Assembly: GCA_965248775.1 (NCBI GenBank)
Contig: OZ252150.1
Span: 1,922,001 to 1,986,000, forward strand
Direction: 5' to 3'
Length of the DNA stretch: 64,000 bases
Source: JBHHUI01 sp965248775
Lineage (GTDB): Bacteria > Chloroflexota > Anaerolineae > Anaerolineales > JBHHUI01
In this document: piece after piece, positions 56,348-64,000 of the stretch
How positions within the stretch are numbered: the stretch's first letter is position 1
Layout: each line of letters begins with the position of its first letter
Program-made: the position numbers and the translations under genes
Notes under the pieces: model-generated
Databases searched by the model: none
What the model saw: only the letters and a program-made list of their open reading frames with translations
Told to the model about the DNA's origin: nothing

Positions 56348-57676
56348 GGAACGAGAATTAAATAATTTGGGCAGTTGGTTCACAACGGATGCAAGCAGTG
56401 ATATTCTCTTGGCTTCATCAGAACACTAGCCAGCAGGCCATGATGAAACCCTATGCGCCCGAACATGAAGAAATGATGCGCCGCTTTTACAACAGCTTGA
56501 ACGAGAAAGATGGGCGTCGCTTTGCTGGTTTCGAAGCCTTGAGATTTGGACACGGCGGACGGAGTTACATTGCGCGGGTGTTGGGGTGCAGTCGCAACAC
56601 GGTGAGCAAAGGCGCCCGCGAAGTCAGTGGCTTGCCCAAGGGCGAAGTGGAGCAGCGCATTCGGAAGCCAGGCGGCGGACGCAAACCGTACTACGTCACA
56701 TGGGGGGCGCAACTTGCTGAGAAGTTCCTGGCAGTTTTGCGCGAGCACACAGCCGGTGACCCGATGGACGAGAGGGTGCGCTGGACGAACCTGACCCCGG
56801 GCGAGATTGTTGCGGCGTTGCGGGCCGAGCACGACATCGTGGTCAGCAAATATGTGGTGCGCAAGTTGCTGCAGAAGCACAACTATCGCCGCCGAAAAGC
56901 GCAAAAGAAACTCGGTTTGAAGGCCGAGATTGAAAACCGCAACGAGCAATTTGAGAACATCACGCGGCTCAAGACCGAATTCGAAGCGGCGGGCAATCCC
57001 ATTGTCAGCATGGACAGCAAGAAAAAGGAATATCTGGGCAATTTCTACCGAGACGGACATTTGTACACCCTGGAAGAACTGCAAACTTATGACCATGATT
57101 TCAACAGCTATGCTGCTGGGGTCAGCATTCCTCACAGTCTCTACGACTTGCGTCTCAATGTCGGCTACATCCAACTCGGCGGCAGTCATGATACCAGTGA
57201 ATTCGCTTGCGATAGCTTTCGCCATTGGTGGTACACATACGGCCACTACCACTATCCCAACGCCACTTCTATTCTCGTGCTTTGCGATGGCGGCGGGAGT
57301 AACAGTTCCCGCTACTACATCTTCAAGCAAGACTTGCAAGCACTGGCCGATGAAATCGGGGTCGAAATTCGCATTGCTCACTATCCACCCTATTGCTCGA
57401 AATACAACCCCAGCGAACACCGTTTCTTCCCGCATGTTACCCGCGCTTGCCAAGGCGTGATCTTCACCAGCCGCAAACTCGTAAAAGAACTGATGGAAAA
57501 AACCAGCACCAAGACCGGACTGAAAGCTTTTGTCCATGTTATTGACCAGGTCTACGAAACCGGTCGTAAAGTAGCCACAGATTTCAGGGACAACATGCGC
57601 ATTATCTTTGATGATTTCTTGCCCCAATGGAATTACCGCGCTCTCCCATTTGCACAAGTTATTTAATTCTCATTCC
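56348..57676 (+). mobile_element. ISAzo13-like insertion sequence, copy C (1329 bp), target TGA
   Basis: The ends are GGAACGAGAATTAAATAA and TTATTTAATTCTCATTCC, as in copy B. The direct repeat TGA lies at 56345-56347 and 57677-57679. It is inserted in the signal peptide of the LPATG surface protein gene. Confidence 0.9.
56389..57666 (+). CDS. ISAzo13-family-like transposase, copy C
   Basis: 425 residues, near-identical to copy B with the same catalytic blocks. Only scattered silent differences are visible in the DNA. It should be functional. Confidence 0.9.
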   Translation: MQAVIFSWLHQNTSQQAMMKPYAPEHEEMMRRFYNSLNEKDGRRFAGFEALRFGHGGRSYIARVLGCSRNTVSKGAREVSGLPKGEVEQRIRKPGGGRKPYYVTWGAQLAEKFLAVLREHTAGDPMDERVRWTNLTPGEIVAALRAEHDIVVSKYVVRKLLQKHNYRRRKAQKKLGLKAEIENRNEQFENITRLKTEFEAAGNPIVSMDSKKKEYLGNFYRDGHLYTLEELQTYDHDFNSYAAGVSIPHSLYDLRLNVGYIQLGGSHDTSEFACDSFRHWWYTYGHYHYPNATSILVLCDGGGSNSSRYYIFKQDLQALADEIGVEIRIAHYPPYCSKYNPSEHRFFPHVTRACQGVIFTSRKLVKELMEKTSTKTGLKAFVHVIDQVYETGRKVATDFRDNMRIIFDDFLPQWNYRALPFAQVI

Positions 57677-57704
57677 TGAATGTTGTAATGGGTGTACTTT
57701 TCAA
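57677..57704 (-). pseudogene. First codons of LPATG surface protein gene
   Basis: Nine codons from TTG at 57704 read LKSTPITTF, and join after IS removal to RLIAVILFTLSAS. GAGAG lies 6-7 bases upstream as RBS. This fixes the original start. Confidence 0.7.
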
Positions 57705-57789
57705 TGAACTTCTCTCAGTGACTAAATCACATTTATACCAGGAGAGTTTAAAGGGTGAGGGATGATCGGTCAAGCAATATAAAACAAAA

Positions 57790-57818
57790 GAGCCTGGCAC
57801 ATCGGATGTGCCAGGCTC
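57790..57818. terminator. Perfect 13-bp hairpin GAGCCTGGCACAT
   Basis: GAGCCTGGCACAT, loop CGG, ATGTGCCAGGCTC. On the minus strand it is followed by TTTTGTTTTAT, a good U-tract. On the plus strand it is followed by TTTC. It lies 41 bp before topA and upstream of the LPATG gene, so it might insulate one from the other. Confidence 0.6.
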
Positions 57819-57858
57819 TTTCATAGCGCGGTGTAACGCACCTTGTATACTTGGCGTA

Positions 57859-59805
57859 ATGACCACCCTCATCATCGTCGAAAGCCCCACCAAGGCCAAG
57901 GCACTTCGAAAATATCTCGGCAGCGGCCATATCGTGCGCGCCAGCATGGGTCATATCCGCGATCTGCCGAAAAAACAACTCGGCGTCGATGTCGAGAATG
58001 GCTTCAAGCCGACCTATCATCTGGCTCCCCGCGCAAGAAAAACGCTTGTCGGATTGCGGCAGGCCATCTCGAAATGTGATCCGGTTGTGCTCGCGACCGA
58101 TCCCGACCGAGAGGGTGAGGCCATTGCCTGGCATGTTGCACAGGCTTGCAAAAAAGACTTGAAGGGGAAAACAGTGTTGCGGGCGCGCTTTCACGAGATC
58201 ACGCCTAATGCTGTGAAAGCCGCCCTGGCGCAGCCCGAATCGATTAATATGAATCTGGTTGACGCGCAGCAGGCCCGGCGAGTGGTGGACCGCTTGGTGG
58301 GCTATCAGGTCTCCCCCGTGCTTTGGAAGGGCATCTCCGGCCCGAAAGGCTTGTCGGCCGGGCGAGTGCAGAGCGTCGCACTGCACCTCGTTGTAGAACG
58401 CGACCGTGAGATCGAAAATTTCAACCCGGAAGAATACTGGTCGCTGGAGGCAGAACTTTCCAAACCAAAGGAAGAGCATTTCCGTGCACGCTTGTTCCGC
58501 ATAGGGAAAAAGAAACCGGAATTAAAGACCCAAGCAGATGCCCAGAAAGTTATCTCAGCGCTCGAAGGCGCAGACTGGACTGTTGTTGCCGTTGCGCAGA
58601 AAAAGCGCACGCGCAAGCCCTATGCGCCGTATATCACATCGAGTCTGCAGCGCGATGCTTCGGTACGTTTGCGTTGGTCGGCCAAACGTGTGATGCAGAT
58701 CGCACAGCAGCTCTACGAAGGCGTGACCGTCCCGGGTGAAGGTCAGGTGGGTCTAATCACCTACATGCGCACGGATAGCACGCATGTCGCGCCAAACGCA
58801 CAGGCAGCTGCCCGCGAGGTCATCAGCAAATTTTACGGAGCGGACGCGCTCCCGGAACGCCCACCTACCTATGCAAAGAAAGTGAAAAACGCCCAGGAAG
58901 CGCACGAGGCGATCCGCCCCACAGATCCGGCGCGCCTGCCGAAAGAGATTCGGGCTGCCCTCTCACCAGAGCAAGACAAGCTGTACACGCTCATCTGGCG
59001 CCGCTTCATCGCCAGCCAGATGATACCGGCGGTCTATAACGTCACCACAATCACCGTCGGCACTGGGAAAGACGGCACCGCCCTCCCATATATTTTCCGG
59101 GCAACCGGACGACAATTGCTCGATGCGGGCTTTCTGCGAGTCTATGATGTGCAGCAGGAGAAGCCGGAAGAAGGCACAGCAGAAAATGAGACATTGCCAC
59201 CACTCGCGAAAGGCGATGCGCTCCGTTGCCACAAACTGCTCCCCAAACAACACTTCACCAAACCGCCTCCGCATTTCACCGACGCTGCCCTGATCCAGGA
59301 ATTGGAGAAACTTGGCATCGGGCGGCCCAGTACCTTTGCCAGCATTGTCGATACTCTCTACCGCCGTGAGTATATTCGCAAAGAAAAGCGCAATCTGCTC
59401 TCGACTGAATTAGGCCGCGTTGTGTGCGATTTCCTGTTGGAGCATTTTACGAATCTATTTCAGGTTGGCTTCACAGCTCAGATGGAAGAGCGCTTGGATG
59501 AAATTGCCAATGGGGAGGCCAAATGGAAAAATGTCATGGCCGAGATGTGGGAGCCTCTGTCAGCTCAGGTCGCACATGCGAAAGTGGCGACAAGTGCCGC
59601 CCCGAGGATCCGGGTCTCTTCTCCGAGTGGGAAAGGCTCACGATCAAAGGGCGGAAAGAAGAAAGGCAAACGAAAAAAGGCAGCCCCGAAGCCGACCGGG
59701 GGTAACTGTCCAATATGCGGCAAACCACTCCTGCAACGCAAGAGCAAGTTTGGCGCTTTTATTGGTTGCAGTGGTTATCCGGATTGTCGCTACACATCGA
59801 AATAG
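57859..59805 (+). CDS. topA: DNA topoisomerase I (type IA)
   Basis: 648 residues from ATG at 57859. The Toprim domain has TLIIVESPTKAKALRKYL and DPDREGEAIAWHVA (acidic metal cluster). The middle has RRVVDRLVGYQVSPVLW, and the active-site Tyr is in GLITYMRTDSTHVAP (near 298-312). VGFTAQMEERLDEIANG and a Lys/Arg-rich segment precede one C-terminal four-Cys zinc ribbon (CPICGKPLL to CSGYPDCRY). It relaxes negative supercoils. One zinc finger instead of three is common in this phylum's and in actinobacterial TopA. Confidence 0.95.
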   Translation: MTTLIIVESPTKAKALRKYLGSGHIVRASMGHIRDLPKKQLGVDVENGFKPTYHLAPRARKTLVGLRQAISKCDPVVLATDPDREGEAIAWHVAQACKKDLKGKTVLRARFHEITPNAVKAALAQPESINMNLVDAQQARRVVDRLVGYQVSPVLWKGISGPKGLSAGRVQSVALHLVVERDREIENFNPEEYWSLEAELSKPKEEHFRARLFRIGKKKPELKTQADAQKVISALEGADWTVVAVAQKKRTRKPYAPYITSSLQRDASVRLRWSAKRVMQIAQQLYEGVTVPGEGQVGLITYMRTDSTHVAPNAQAAAREVISKFYGADALPERPPTYAKKVKNAQEAHEAIRPTDPARLPKEIRAALSPEQDKLYTLIWRRFIASQMIPAVYNVTTITVGTGKDGTALPYIFRATGRQLLDAGFLRVYDVQQEKPEEGTAENETLPPLAKGDALRCHKLLPKQHFTKPPPHFTDAALIQELEKLGIGRPSTFASIVDTLYRREYIRKEKRNLLSTELGRVVCDFLLEHFTNLFQVGFTAQMEERLDEIANGEAKWKNVMAEMWEPLSAQVAHAKVATSAAPRIRVSSPSGKGSRSKGGKKKGKRKKAAPKPTGGNCPICGKPLLQRKSKFGAFIGCSGYPDCRYTSK

Positions 59806-59817
59806 ACTCGCCGTCGA

Positions 59818-59878
59818 AGAAGCTTCGCTTTTTATTCGTGCACAACCGGCACAGTCCATTACCAAAAGCGAAGCTTCT
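59818..59878. terminator. Inverted repeat, copy 2 of AGAAGCTTCGCTTTT pair
   Basis: AGAAGCTTCGCTTTT (59818-59832) and AAAAGCGAAGCTTCT (59864-59878) are exact complements around a 31-base centre. It lies between the convergent ends of topA and the DHH gene, as expected of a bidirectional terminator. Its arms are shared with 16898-16977. Confidence 0.65.
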
Positions 59879-59901
59879 AAAGAATACGCAGCGAATCTGT
59901 C

Positions 59902-60759
59902 TCAATCCAACACCACCTTGGCACCGGGTGGAAAGGGAGTAGAGCCACGCAGAAACGAAAAGCCCGCCGCGCCCGGATGTCCCCCTCCGCCAAATTTCTC
60001 CGCTATCTTGGAGACATCAGCACCAGCTGAATAGAGCGTGACAAATGTAATCAGGCGACCACTCTGCACGGCATCGTGATAGCAATAGGCGATTGCATAA
60101 CCCTGATTGCGGATATACTCCCCAATGTCCCCGTTGCCACGTGTATTGATCGCCAGAGTATTGAAACCTTCGAATTCAACCGTAAACGCCCGGGTCCTGA
60201 TTGAGTGCTCAATGCCCCTCAATCGGGATGCAAGGAGAATGCGGCCACGCTCGATTAATTTCGCTGCAAAATCCGACTCTCCATTCAACAAAGGATCCCA
60301 AAGCAGGTCATTTGTCGGCTGTGTCTCTTCCTCAAACAAACCTTCGCAGAATTCAGCAGTTTCTGCATAAGCAAAACGCCACACGTCGCGGTCGCCAATA
60401 AAATCCACCGCGCGTGGTATCTGCTCATGCGGGAAAAATGTCCGCCATACAAGTACACAAGCAGCATCTTCCAGATTGCGTTCACCAGCTACGTTTTCCA
60501 ATGAGCTCAGGGCTTCGAGCGAGGAGACATGATGGTCCACCCAGATCAGCTCAGTCATTTTCTGAATCTGCAGCATATCATCCAACGGCAGGGAAAAGTC
60601 TACGATCACAACCTGATCGGCCTTTTGGATCGCCTCCCACGGTATCTCCTCGCCATAGTTGATCTCATACATACGTACATTTCTGCCGAGCGCGCGCCGG
60701 ACAATTGCCGCTGCGCAGCGCCCGTCCTGATCGTTATGGTGTAAGCAAACTATGAACAC
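59902..60759 (-). CDS. DHH family phosphoesterase (nanoRNase-like)
   Basis: 285 residues starting MFIVCLHHNDQDGRCAAAIV, with HNDQDG as the first metal motif. VVIVDFSLPLDDM (motif II, near 50), LIWVDHHVSSLE (DHH, near 72) and the C-terminal GGGGHPGAAGFSF (DHHA1 nucleic-acid-binding domain, near 258) are all present. Members hydrolyse oligoribonucleotides, c-di-AMP or pAp with Mn. It is convergent with topA and lies with its promoter divergent to the nuclease gene. Intact. Confidence 0.9.
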   Translation of the reverse strand: MFIVCLHHNDQDGRCAAAIVRRALGRNVRMYEINYGEEIPWEAIQKADQVVIVDFSLPLDDMLQIQKMTELIWVDHHVSSLEALSSLENVAGERNLEDAACVLVWRTFFPHEQIPRAVDFIGDRDVWRFAYAETAEFCEGLFEEETQPTNDLLWDPLLNGESDFAAKLIERGRILLASRLRGIEHSIRTRAFTVEFEGFNTLAINTRGNGDIGEYIRNQGYAIAYCYHDAVQSGRLITFVTLYSAGADVSKIAEKFGGGGHPGAAGFSFLRGSTPFPPGAKVVLD

Positions 60760-60839
60760 GAATTCGGATTCCCTTCAATCTACAAATTGAGATAGTATTC
60801 TACTGTGAGCTGCTCCAAATTGCGCTATTCAGGAAATCG

Positions 60840-63800
60840 ATGATGAAACGCTTCCCAACTCTGATTCTTATTCTCCTTTCGGCTTTTATATATAACGCGT
60901 GCACGCCTGAGGAGACTCAGAGTCCAGTCAATGGAGCTGCAACTTCGGAGGAGGGGGAAGTTCTCATTAGTGAGGTTCTGACCGGAGTGGCGGGTGACAA
61001 CAACCGCGATTTCGTCGAGCTCGCCAATGACAATGACAGACCTGTGGACTTAAACGGCTGGTCATTGTCCTACCGGCTCTCAAGCGGTTTAGAGGATGAA
61101 GTGGTCTTCGTTTGGGATTCGGCAACCCTGATCCCACCCCATGGCCACTACCTGCTCGCGCGAGAGGGCGTCGATATTGGCGTTGAGGCAGATGCATATT
61201 TTGATTGCGGCCTGAACACTTCCGGGGGCGGCCTGGCATTGCGAGATGCCTCCGGCGAGATGGTGGATGCCCTCGCATGGGGGAATGCCCCCACTGCCTT
61301 CACGGAAGGGGCAGCTGCCCTCCAACCAGAGAGCGGATATTCCATTGAGCGCAGCCCCGGCGGCGAGGCGGGCAACGGCACCGATACCGACGACAATCAG
61401 GCTGACTTCCGTATCTCCCAATCTCCAAACCCACAAAATACAGGCAGCGCACCCACGCCCATGCAAGCAGCCTGGCTCCAACTTGTGCTCGATGGTCCCT
61501 CCGAAGGGGAACCCGGCAGCGCGCTCGAATTTATCCTGACAGTGGTGAACACAGCCAGTCAACCGGTCACGGATGCTTCCATCTGGTTGCCGGTCCCGGC
61601 CGCTTTCTCCATCGAGTCGTATTCAGAATCACTTGAACTCATGACCGAAGGTTTCAACTGGACCATCCCAGAAATCGGATCGGGAGACAGCCTCTCGGCA
61701 GAGCTCGTATTACGCGCGCCCTGGACGTACACAACCGCCAGTACGAGCAACTATTACGCGGTTGACTCTCGTGGCAGCCAGTGGGCGTTTGGGCCTCCGC
61801 TCTGGACTCAAATTGAAGGTGGCATCATCCCCATCGGGACTGCTCGCACGTTGAACGGCATCGAACTCACTGTGGAAGGAATTGTCACCATGTACACAGG
61901 CGGTTTCTTCGCGGGGGGTGGCAACACCAAGTTTTATATCGAGGACGAGACAGGAGGACTGCAAGTGCAGGTCTTCGGCGGGGGTGGTGTCGTCGATACG
62001 CCTCTCGGCGCGCGCGTTCGGGTGCGCGGTGAGATGGGCGCGTATCGCGGTTCGTTGCAGATAGTCCCGGGCATCGTGCCAGATGATGTGGAGATCATCG
62101 CACCAGCCGCTACTGAGACGAATTGGGAACCAACGAATGTTTCCATTGGTACCGCGCTTAGTGATAATGAAACGCGACCCGGACGCCTGATCTCGGTTGA
62201 AGGTGTTGCAACGCGTGCCGAGGAGTTTACTTACAGTTACGAGATTGATCTCACCAATGCCGAAGGCCAACTCATCACGCTCTATGTCGACAAGCTCACA
62301 AATGCGAATATCGAGACCATTGAAGTCGGACGCATTTATCGAGCAGCTGGAATACTGGAAGGACGAGATGGAGTCTTGCACCTCTACCCGCGTTTGCAAG
62401 CTGACCTTATTGAAGTCATTCCACTTGCGCTCATCCTGGAGACCGATGTCCCCAATGCAGTTTCCCCTGGCGAAACTTTTACAACAACACTAACTGCCTT
62501 CAATCACACAGATGCAACACTAACGGGCTTTGAAATCCGTGCTGCTTTGCCGGAAGCTGGCGCGCAGTTGGTAAGTGTTTCCGAAACGGGAGTGGTGCTG
62601 GACAATGAGCTGCTCTGGCAGATCGGCGAGCTGGCTGGTGAGGGTGAGAGCGTAGCTGTGAGCTTTGAGATGCAAGCAACTTCGGGTGCTGACCAGATCG
62701 TCACCTCCGATTATTCTGTGACAGCCACCGAGTGGTTTGAGGCTGTCTCAGGCCAGCCATTGCGTACATTTGTTGGCACGGGCGTGCCCATCTGGGCGAT
62801 CCAGGGCGCTGGATTTAGCTCGCCGTATGTCCGCGATCAGGTCACGACATCCGGCTTTGTGACTGGTATATTTACAGATTTAGGTGGCTTCTGGATTCAA
62901 GAACTTGAGAGCGACGACGATCCTTTGACATCCAGCGGACTCTTCATCGCTATCGGAGAGAGCATTGTCGAGATCGCCATCGGCGACCACCTACAGGTCT
63001 CGGGAAAAGTGCGTGAACCCTCGCAACATACACAATTACAGATAGAGTCCGCTGAAGATATCAAAATACTCTCAACGGACGTGGCCCTACCGGAAGCAGT
63101 GGAACTTGATCCGCCCGTGGATGACAGCGCTTCTTTGGCGTACTACGAATCCTCGGAGGGCATGCTCGTACAGATTTCTGGCCAAGCGGTCGCAGTGTCT
63201 CCAACGACACGTTACGGTGAGTACGGGCTTGTGCTCCCAAGGCATGGGCTGGAACGAATCATGCGCGGCGATTCTGCCGGGATGGTGATCCTGGTCGATG
63301 ATGGTTCTTCAAGCGTGCACACCGACCGCACAACGCTCAAATACGTCGTCGCTAGCGGCGATACAGTTTCAAAGCTAGTTGGCCCACTCGCATATACATT
63401 TGGCCAATACAAAATTGAGCCAATCGATACGCCTGAAGTAATCAGCAGCGTCTCGGAATTGCCGTCCCTGCCGCCACTTGGTGCGGATGAATACAGCCTG
63501 ATGTCGTGGAATGTAGAGAACTTGTTCGACATTCTGGAGCCTCATCCATCCGATCCACCCCGCCCCAACCTGGCGGCCTATCGCTTATCTCTGACAAAGG
63601 TCGCGAACACGATCCTGGCCGCCGGCGCTCCGACTATTGTGGCATTGCAGGAGGTAGAGAATATCGGCATCCTGGAAGACCTGGCTACCCATGATCTGCT
63701 AGCTGAATATGCCTATGTACCGGCCTTGATTGAAGGGACAGACGGACGTGGAATTGATAACGGCTACCTGGTCCGGGGGGATCAGGCTACGATCCGCAAT

Positions 63801-64000
63801 GTTTCCCAACACGTCGCGCCTGAAGGATTAACGAGCCGGCCACCATTACTGATCGAAGTTGAGATCAATATAGGCGCCGAGTCGTTGACGGTTTTTGCGA
63901 CCAATAACCACTTCTCATCACTGGCAGGTGGCGAAGCGGCCACAGAACCCCGTCGCGCTGGACAGGCCGCCTGGAATGTGGCTGTTATAGAAGGCATACT
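60840..64000 (+). CDS. Secreted lamin-tail/OB-fold/EEP nuclease, lipoprotein (3' end outside window)
   Basis: The frame is open from ATG at 60840 to the window end, 1053 codons. A signal peptide ends at IYNAC (lipobox). A lamin-tail-like domain (VLISEVLTGVAGDNNRDFVEL, NGWSLSY) lies at about 38-165, then a DUF11-like beta domain. Two OB-fold domains of ExeM/NucH type follow (GIVTMYTGGFFAGGGNTKFYIED, then VTTSGFVTGIFTDLGGFWIQ). The EEP nuclease domain starts with YSLMSWNVENLFDIL near 886 and has LALQEVEN near 935 and NNHFSSL near 1024. It should be a secreted DNA/RNA nuclease for nutrient or matrix turnover. The catalytic His-rich end lies outside the window. Confidence 0.88.
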   Translation, partial: MMKRFPTLILILLSAFIYNACTPEETQSPVNGAATSEEGEVLISEVLTGVAGDNNRDFVELANDNDRPVDLNGWSLSYRLSSGLEDEVVFVWDSATLIPPHGHYLLAREGVDIGVEADAYFDCGLNTSGGGLALRDASGEMVDALAWGNAPTAFTEGAAALQPESGYSIERSPGGEAGNGTDTDDNQADFRISQSPNPQNTGSAPTPMQAAWLQLVLDGPSEGEPGSALEFILTVVNTASQPVTDASIWLPVPAAFSIESYSESLELMTEGFNWTIPEIGSGDSLSAELVLRAPWTYTTASTSNYYAVDSRGSQWAFGPPLWTQIEGGIIPIGTARTLNGIELTVEGIVTMYTGGFFAGGGNTKFYIEDETGGLQVQVFGGGGVVDTPLGARVRVRGEMGAYRGSLQIVPGIVPDDVEIIAPAATETNWEPTNVSIGTALSDNETRPGRLISVEGVATRAEEFTYSYEIDLTNAEGQLITLYVDKLTNANIETIEVGRIYRAAGILEGRDGVLHLYPRLQADLIEVIPLALILETDVPNAVSPGETFTTTLTAFNHTDATLTGFEIRAALPEAGAQLVSVSETGVVLDNELLWQIGELAGEGESVAVSFEMQATSGADQIVTSDYSVTATEWFEAVSGQPLRTFVGTGVPIWAIQGAGFSSPYVRDQVTTSGFVTGIFTDLGGFWIQELESDDDPLTSSGLFIAIGESIVEIAIGDHLQVSGKVREPSQHTQLQIESAEDIKILSTDVALPEAVELDPPVDDSASLAYYESSEGMLVQISGQAVAVSPTTRYGEYGLVLPRHGLERIMRGDSAGMVILVDDGSSSVHTDRTTLKYVVASGDTVSKLVGPLAYTFGQYKIEPIDTPEVISSVSELPSLPPLGADEYSLMSWNVENLFDILEPHPSDPPRPNLAAYRLSLTKVANTILAAGAPTIVALQEVENIGILEDLATHDLLAEYAYVPALIEGTDGRGIDNGYLVRGDQATIRNVSQHVAPEGLTSRPPLLIEVEINIGAESLTVFATNNHFSSLAGGEAATEPRRAGQAAWNVAVIEGI

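Noticed and set aside
59420..60034. A 204-codon ORF overlapping the end of topA
   Set aside because: It overlaps the well-supported topA and DHH genes and is an alternative-frame reading of the Lys/Arg-rich topA tail.
1..64000. tRNA, rRNA or CRISPR array
   Set aside because: No cloverleaf-type segment with a GGTTCGAATCC-like T-arm outside coding sequence, no rRNA-like conserved stretch and no regularly spaced repeats were recognised.

Overview
The window looks like chromosomal DNA of a Chloroflexota bacterium, probably Anaerolineae- or Caldilinea-like. This is inferred from the gene repertoire: a BTAD-nSTAND1-WD40 giant protein, caspase and kinase fusions to formylglycine-enzyme-like (FGE/SUMF1) domains, lipoproteins with Thr/Pro/Glu-rich linkers, many TTG and GTG starts, and a hut cluster with metabolic neighbours. 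No RNA gene and no CRISPR array was recognised.

The dominant feature is insertion-sequence invasion. There are ten complete IS copies from five groups: three IS1-like (819 bp), three ISAzo13-like (1329 bp), two IS701-like (1516 bp), one IS630-like (1418 bp) and one IS4-superfamily element (1469 bp). Ends and target duplications can be read for nine of them. Removing each IS plus one target copy restores the split host genes, usually exactly in frame. Several other genes carry single in-frame stops or one-base frameshifts, so the region is decaying.

Layout: 1-9.2 kb holds an FMN reductase end, ornithine cyclodeaminase (amber-interrupted), a lipoprotein, a carbamoylase/allantoate-type hydrolase, a truncated MttB-family gene joined through IS1 to a broken permease-like gene, and a ParA ATPase. 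9.2-18.1 kb holds hutU, SnoaL-like, cupin, hutI (frameshifted), DUF488, an aminotransferase, a tRNA-binding protein, ettA, a DUF6958-like protein and a SpoU-type rRNA methyltransferase. 18.2-28 kb is a biological-conflict island on the minus strand: an EACC1-like gene, a caspase-coiled coil-TM-FGE gene split by two ISs, and a Ser/Thr kinase-TM-FGE gene split by another IS and a frameshift. 28-41 kb holds IS630, a DUF3179 lipoprotein with TGA at a CxxC position, an epimerase, an aldo/keto reductase with an amber codon, two propeller-like lipoproteins, an MBL-rhodanese-rhodanese gene hit twice, and a DUF368 carrier. 41-47.2 kb is the BTAD-nSTAND1-WD40 gene (16 repeats) split by an IS and a stop. 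47.2-54.8 kb holds a YceI lipoprotein, an esterase, a DoxX-like protein, and a heterodimeric ABC exporter pair preceded by a probable leader peptide with tandem terminators. 54.7-64 kb holds a broken LPATG surface protein, topA, a DHH phosphoesterase and a large secreted nuclease that runs off the end.

Functionally, three histidine/urocanate-degradation and amino-acid genes sit together at the left. The middle contains several signalling or suicide-type proteins that seem to have been preferentially inactivated. The right end carries housekeeping and envelope genes. Assignments rest on motif recognition by eye; no database search was run.
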